This document shows, in pieces, positions 4,590-6,071 of a stretch of 6,071 nt of DNA (position 1 is its first letter; every line of letters starts with the position of its first letter). Source of the stretch: Erythrobacter donghaensis (GTDB lineage: Bacteria > Pseudomonadota > Alphaproteobacteria > Sphingomonadales > Sphingomonadaceae). The position numbers were made by a program, and so were the translations under genes. The stretch spans positions 1 to 6,071 of the forward strand of contig NZ_LSJS01000183.1 of assembly GCF_001557325.1 (NCBI RefSeq), read 5' to 3'. Below the pieces are notes generated by a model. That model was given only the letters and a program-made list of their open reading frames with translations, had not been told where the DNA came from and made no database searches.

Positions 4590-5594
4590 TCAGCCCCTCA
4601 GATCGGTCAATTTGCGCTCCCAGGCGAGCGCATGGGCGATGATTTCGTCGAGATCGGCGTGCTGCGGCTCCCACCCGAGCGCCTGCTTCAGCCGCGCGGG
4701 GTTCGAAATGAGCGAATCGGGATCGCCCGCGCGGCGCGGCTCCAGGTGGCGCACGAGCTTGCGATTCGTCACCCGGTCGACCGCGTCGAGCACTTCATTG
4801 ACCGAGAAGCCCCGGCCATAGCCGCAGTTCATCGTCAGCGAGCGCGCGGGCGCGGCGATCAGCGCCTCCAGCGTCAGCACATGCGCCGCGGCGAGATCGC
4901 TGACATGGATGTAGTCGCGCACCCCCGTCCCGTCGGGTGTCGCGTAATCGGTGCCGAACACGCTCACCGATTCGCGCTTGCCCAGCGCCGCCTCGATCGC
5001 GACCTTGATGAGGTGGGTCGCCCCCGCGGTCGATTGCCCGCTGCGCGCCTGCGGATCGGCGCCCGCGACGTTGAAATAGCGCAACACGCCGTAGTTGAGC
5101 GGATGCGCCGCGGCGACGTCGGCGAGCATCTGCTCGGTCATCAGCTTGGACCAGCCATAGGGATTGATCGGGCGCTGCGGGGTGTCCTCGTCCACCGCCG
5201 CGACATCGGGAATGCCGTAGGTCGCCGCGGTCGAGGAGAAGATGAAGTGTGGCACGCCAGCCGCCACCGCCGCCGCGATCAGCGCGCGGCTCTTGGCGGT
5301 GTTGTTGTGATAGTATTTGAGCGGGTCGGCGACGCTCTCGGGCACCACGATCGATCCGGCGAAGTGCATGATCGCGCGCGTGCCCTGCTCGGCAAAGATC
5401 CGCGCCAGCAGGGCGGCGTCCTCGATATCGCCCTCGTAAAGCGGCACGCCCTCGGGCACCGCGAAACGGAACCCCGTCGTCAGGTTGTCGATCACCGCGA
5501 CCGGCCAGCCCGCATCGACGAGGGCGAGCACCGCATGGCTGCCGATATAGCCGGCCCCGCCGGTCACGAGCACAGAAGGTTTGGCCTCAGTCAT
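4590..5594 (-). CDS. galE: UDP-glucose 4-epimerase GalE
   Basis: A 334-residue cytoplasmic enzyme of the extended short-chain dehydrogenase family, which interconverts UDP-glucose and UDP-galactose using bound NAD+; the product feeds lipopolysaccharide or exopolysaccharide synthesis and galactose use. Visible signatures: Rossmann motif TGGAGYIG (11-18), DNLTTG (36-41), GDIED (55-59), HFAGSIVVPES (77-87), SSTAATYG (120-127) and the catalytic YGWSK, Tyr146 and Lys150. Further on come LRYFNVAGAD (171-180), GTGVRDYIHVSDLA (222-235) and a C-terminal substrate domain with GDPDSLISNPA (290-300). The frame stays open upstream to an ATG at 5651, which would add 19 residues that do not belong to the family, so it is rejected as start. 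ATGs at 5597 and 5594 are adjacent; AGGGG at 5602-5606 is 7 bases from the second and 4 from the first, so I used 5594. Length fits GalE. It is divergent from the lipoprotein gene; L36 follows after 105 bp. Confidence 0.95.
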   Translation of the reverse strand: MTEAKPSVLVTGGAGYIGSHAVLALVDAGWPVAVIDNLTTGFRFAVPEGVPLYEGDIEDAALLARIFAEQGTRAIMHFAGSIVVPESVADPLKYYHNNTAKSRALIAAAVAAGVPHFIFSSTAATYGIPDVAAVDEDTPQRPINPYGWSKLMTEQMLADVAAAHPLNYGVLRYFNVAGADPQARSGQSTAGATHLIKVAIEAALGKRESVSVFGTDYATPDGTGVRDYIHVSDLAAAHVLTLEALIAAPARSLTMNCGYGRGFSVNEVLDAVDRVTNRKLVRHLEPRRAGDPDSLISNPARLKQALGWEPQHADLDEIIAHALAWERKLTDLRG

Positions 5595-5597
5595 CAT

Positions 5598-5714
5598 GGC
5601 GCCCCTATCACAGAATCCGATTAGAGAAATCTCAACCTCGAGCACACACATCGCGGTCTGTGCATGTTCATGTGCGCAGCCTATAAACGGCAGGTCTCGA
5701 AAGGAACTTGCGTC
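5598..5714. promoter_or_regulatory. Divergent promoter region of galE and lipoprotein gene
   Basis: The 117 bp gap carries a clear plus-strand -10 element, TATAAA (5682-5687), with only a weak -35 (TGTGCA, 5659-5664) 17 bp before it. For galE on the minus strand, TTGAGA (5635-5630) with 17 bp to TGTGAT (5612-5607) fits the spacing but would make a nearly leaderless message; TCTAAT (5625-5620) is an alternative -10 leaving room for the ribosome site. All are predictions by eye. Confidence 0.4.
5602..5606 (-). promoter_or_regulatory. Ribosome binding site deciding the galE start
   Basis: AGGGG on the minus strand lies just before two adjacent ATG codons (5597 and 5594). Its position excludes the far-upstream ATG at 5651 as the main start and slightly favours 5594. 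Confidence 0.55.
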
Positions 5715-6071
5715 ATGTTGTCCTTCCGCCTGCTTGCCCCGCTCGGCGTCGCCGCGCTTGCGCTGTCCGCCTGCGCGACCACGCCCTACACCGGCCCGGT
5801 CGAAGTCACCCGCTTCGTCGCGCCCTCGGCAGGCGAACTGGGCCGCGGCACGATCGCGATCACCTTCGCCGAGGAGATCGCCAACCAGACCGCCCGCAAT
5901 GCCTTTGCAGAGGCGGTGCGGGCCGAGCTGACCAAGGCCGGCTACACCGTGGTGGCCGAAGGCGTGCCTGCCGATCAGACCGCCGCGATCCGCTCCACCC
6001 GCACGCCGATCGTGGCCGCGCCGGTGCAGCGGCAGGGCCCGGTCAGCGTCGGGGTGGGCGGGAGCGTCGGC
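5715..6071 (+). CDS. Lipoprotein, DUF4136-like (3' truncated)
   Basis: An ATG at 5715 opens a frame that is still open at the window end, giving 119 residues. The N-terminus is a lipoprotein signal peptide: MLSFR, a hydrophobic stretch, and the lipobox LSAC with Cys20 as the predicted lipidated residue. The following residues (ATTPYTG) would send it to the outer membrane under usual sorting rules. The mature part has GPVEVTRFVAP (27-37) and GRGTIAITFAEE (43-54), a helix (NAFAEAVRAELTKAGYTVV, 62-80), and a Gly/Val-rich end (VSVGVGGSVG). This pattern of a VTRF strand, a RGTIAI strand, a helix ending in a GY/GW turn, and then a glycine-rich tail resembles DUF4136-type lipoproteins of sphingomonads, whose function is unknown. 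The family call is from memory of the pattern and is moderate. An AAAGGA at 5700-5705 stands 9 bases before the ATG and TATAAA lies further upstream. Confidence 0.75.
   Translation, partial: MLSFRLLAPLGVAALALSACATTPYTGPVEVTRFVAPSAGELGRGTIAITFAEEIANQTARNAFAEAVRAELTKAGYTVVAEGVPADQTAAIRSTRTPIVAAPVQRQGPVSVGVGGSVG

Noticed and set aside
4542..5624. 360-residue open frame on the plus strand opposite galE
   Set aside because: It mirrors galE codon structure and has no recognisable domain; galE has full catalytic motifs on the minus strand.
5581..5931. 116-residue plus-strand frame overlapping the lipoprotein start
   Set aside because: It is in a different frame from the lipoprotein, which has a signal peptide, lipobox, ribosome site and -10 element; this one becomes Pro/Arg/Ser-rich where it overlaps.

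Overview
The window is GC-rich and looks like an alphaproteobacterium of the order Sphingomonadales, probably an Erythrobacter- or Sphingomonas-like genome. I base this on a CC_3452-family small exported protein, a 41-residue L36 without cysteines, a TonB-C-like protein of sphingomonad type, strong G/C third-position bias, and an intergenic block of GC-rich hairpins. No database search was possible, so the taxonomy is inference.

Layout: (1) 1-443, plus strand: the 3' end of a proline-rich protein with a TonB-C-like C-terminal domain. (2) 440-2254, minus: complete recQ DNA helicase, whose stop codon overlaps that of the first gene. (3) 2331-2882, minus: an HxlR-family regulator with an extra C-terminal segment. 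(4) 2883-3090: an AT-richer divergent control region full of short inverted repeats. (5) 3091-3435, plus: a CC_3452-family small exported protein, followed by a hairpin, a strong rho-independent terminator, and about 100 bp of back-to-back hairpins (3543-3642). (6) 3667-4269, minus: a HAD-superfamily phosphatase-like hydrolase. (7) 4359-4484, minus: ribosomal protein L36 of the cysteine-free type. (8) 4590-5594, minus: galE, UDP-glucose 4-epimerase. (9) 5715 to the window end, plus: the 5' part of a DUF4136-like lipoprotein.

The genes are mostly ordinary chromosomal housekeeping or accessory genes. galE, L36 and the HAD gene lie in one direction but are separated by terminator-like hairpins, so they are probably not a simple operon. 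galE and the lipoprotein gene are divergent, as are the HxlR regulator and the CC_3452 gene; the latter pair is a plausible regulator-target pair. I see no mobile element, tRNA, rRNA or CRISPR, and no convincing new multi-gene system. The most interesting signals are non-coding: a terminator-like hairpin with a competing fold in the L36 leader, the hairpin cluster at 3459-3642, the palindrome cluster upstream of the HxlR gene, and a 15-codon leader frame overlapping the CC_3452 start.
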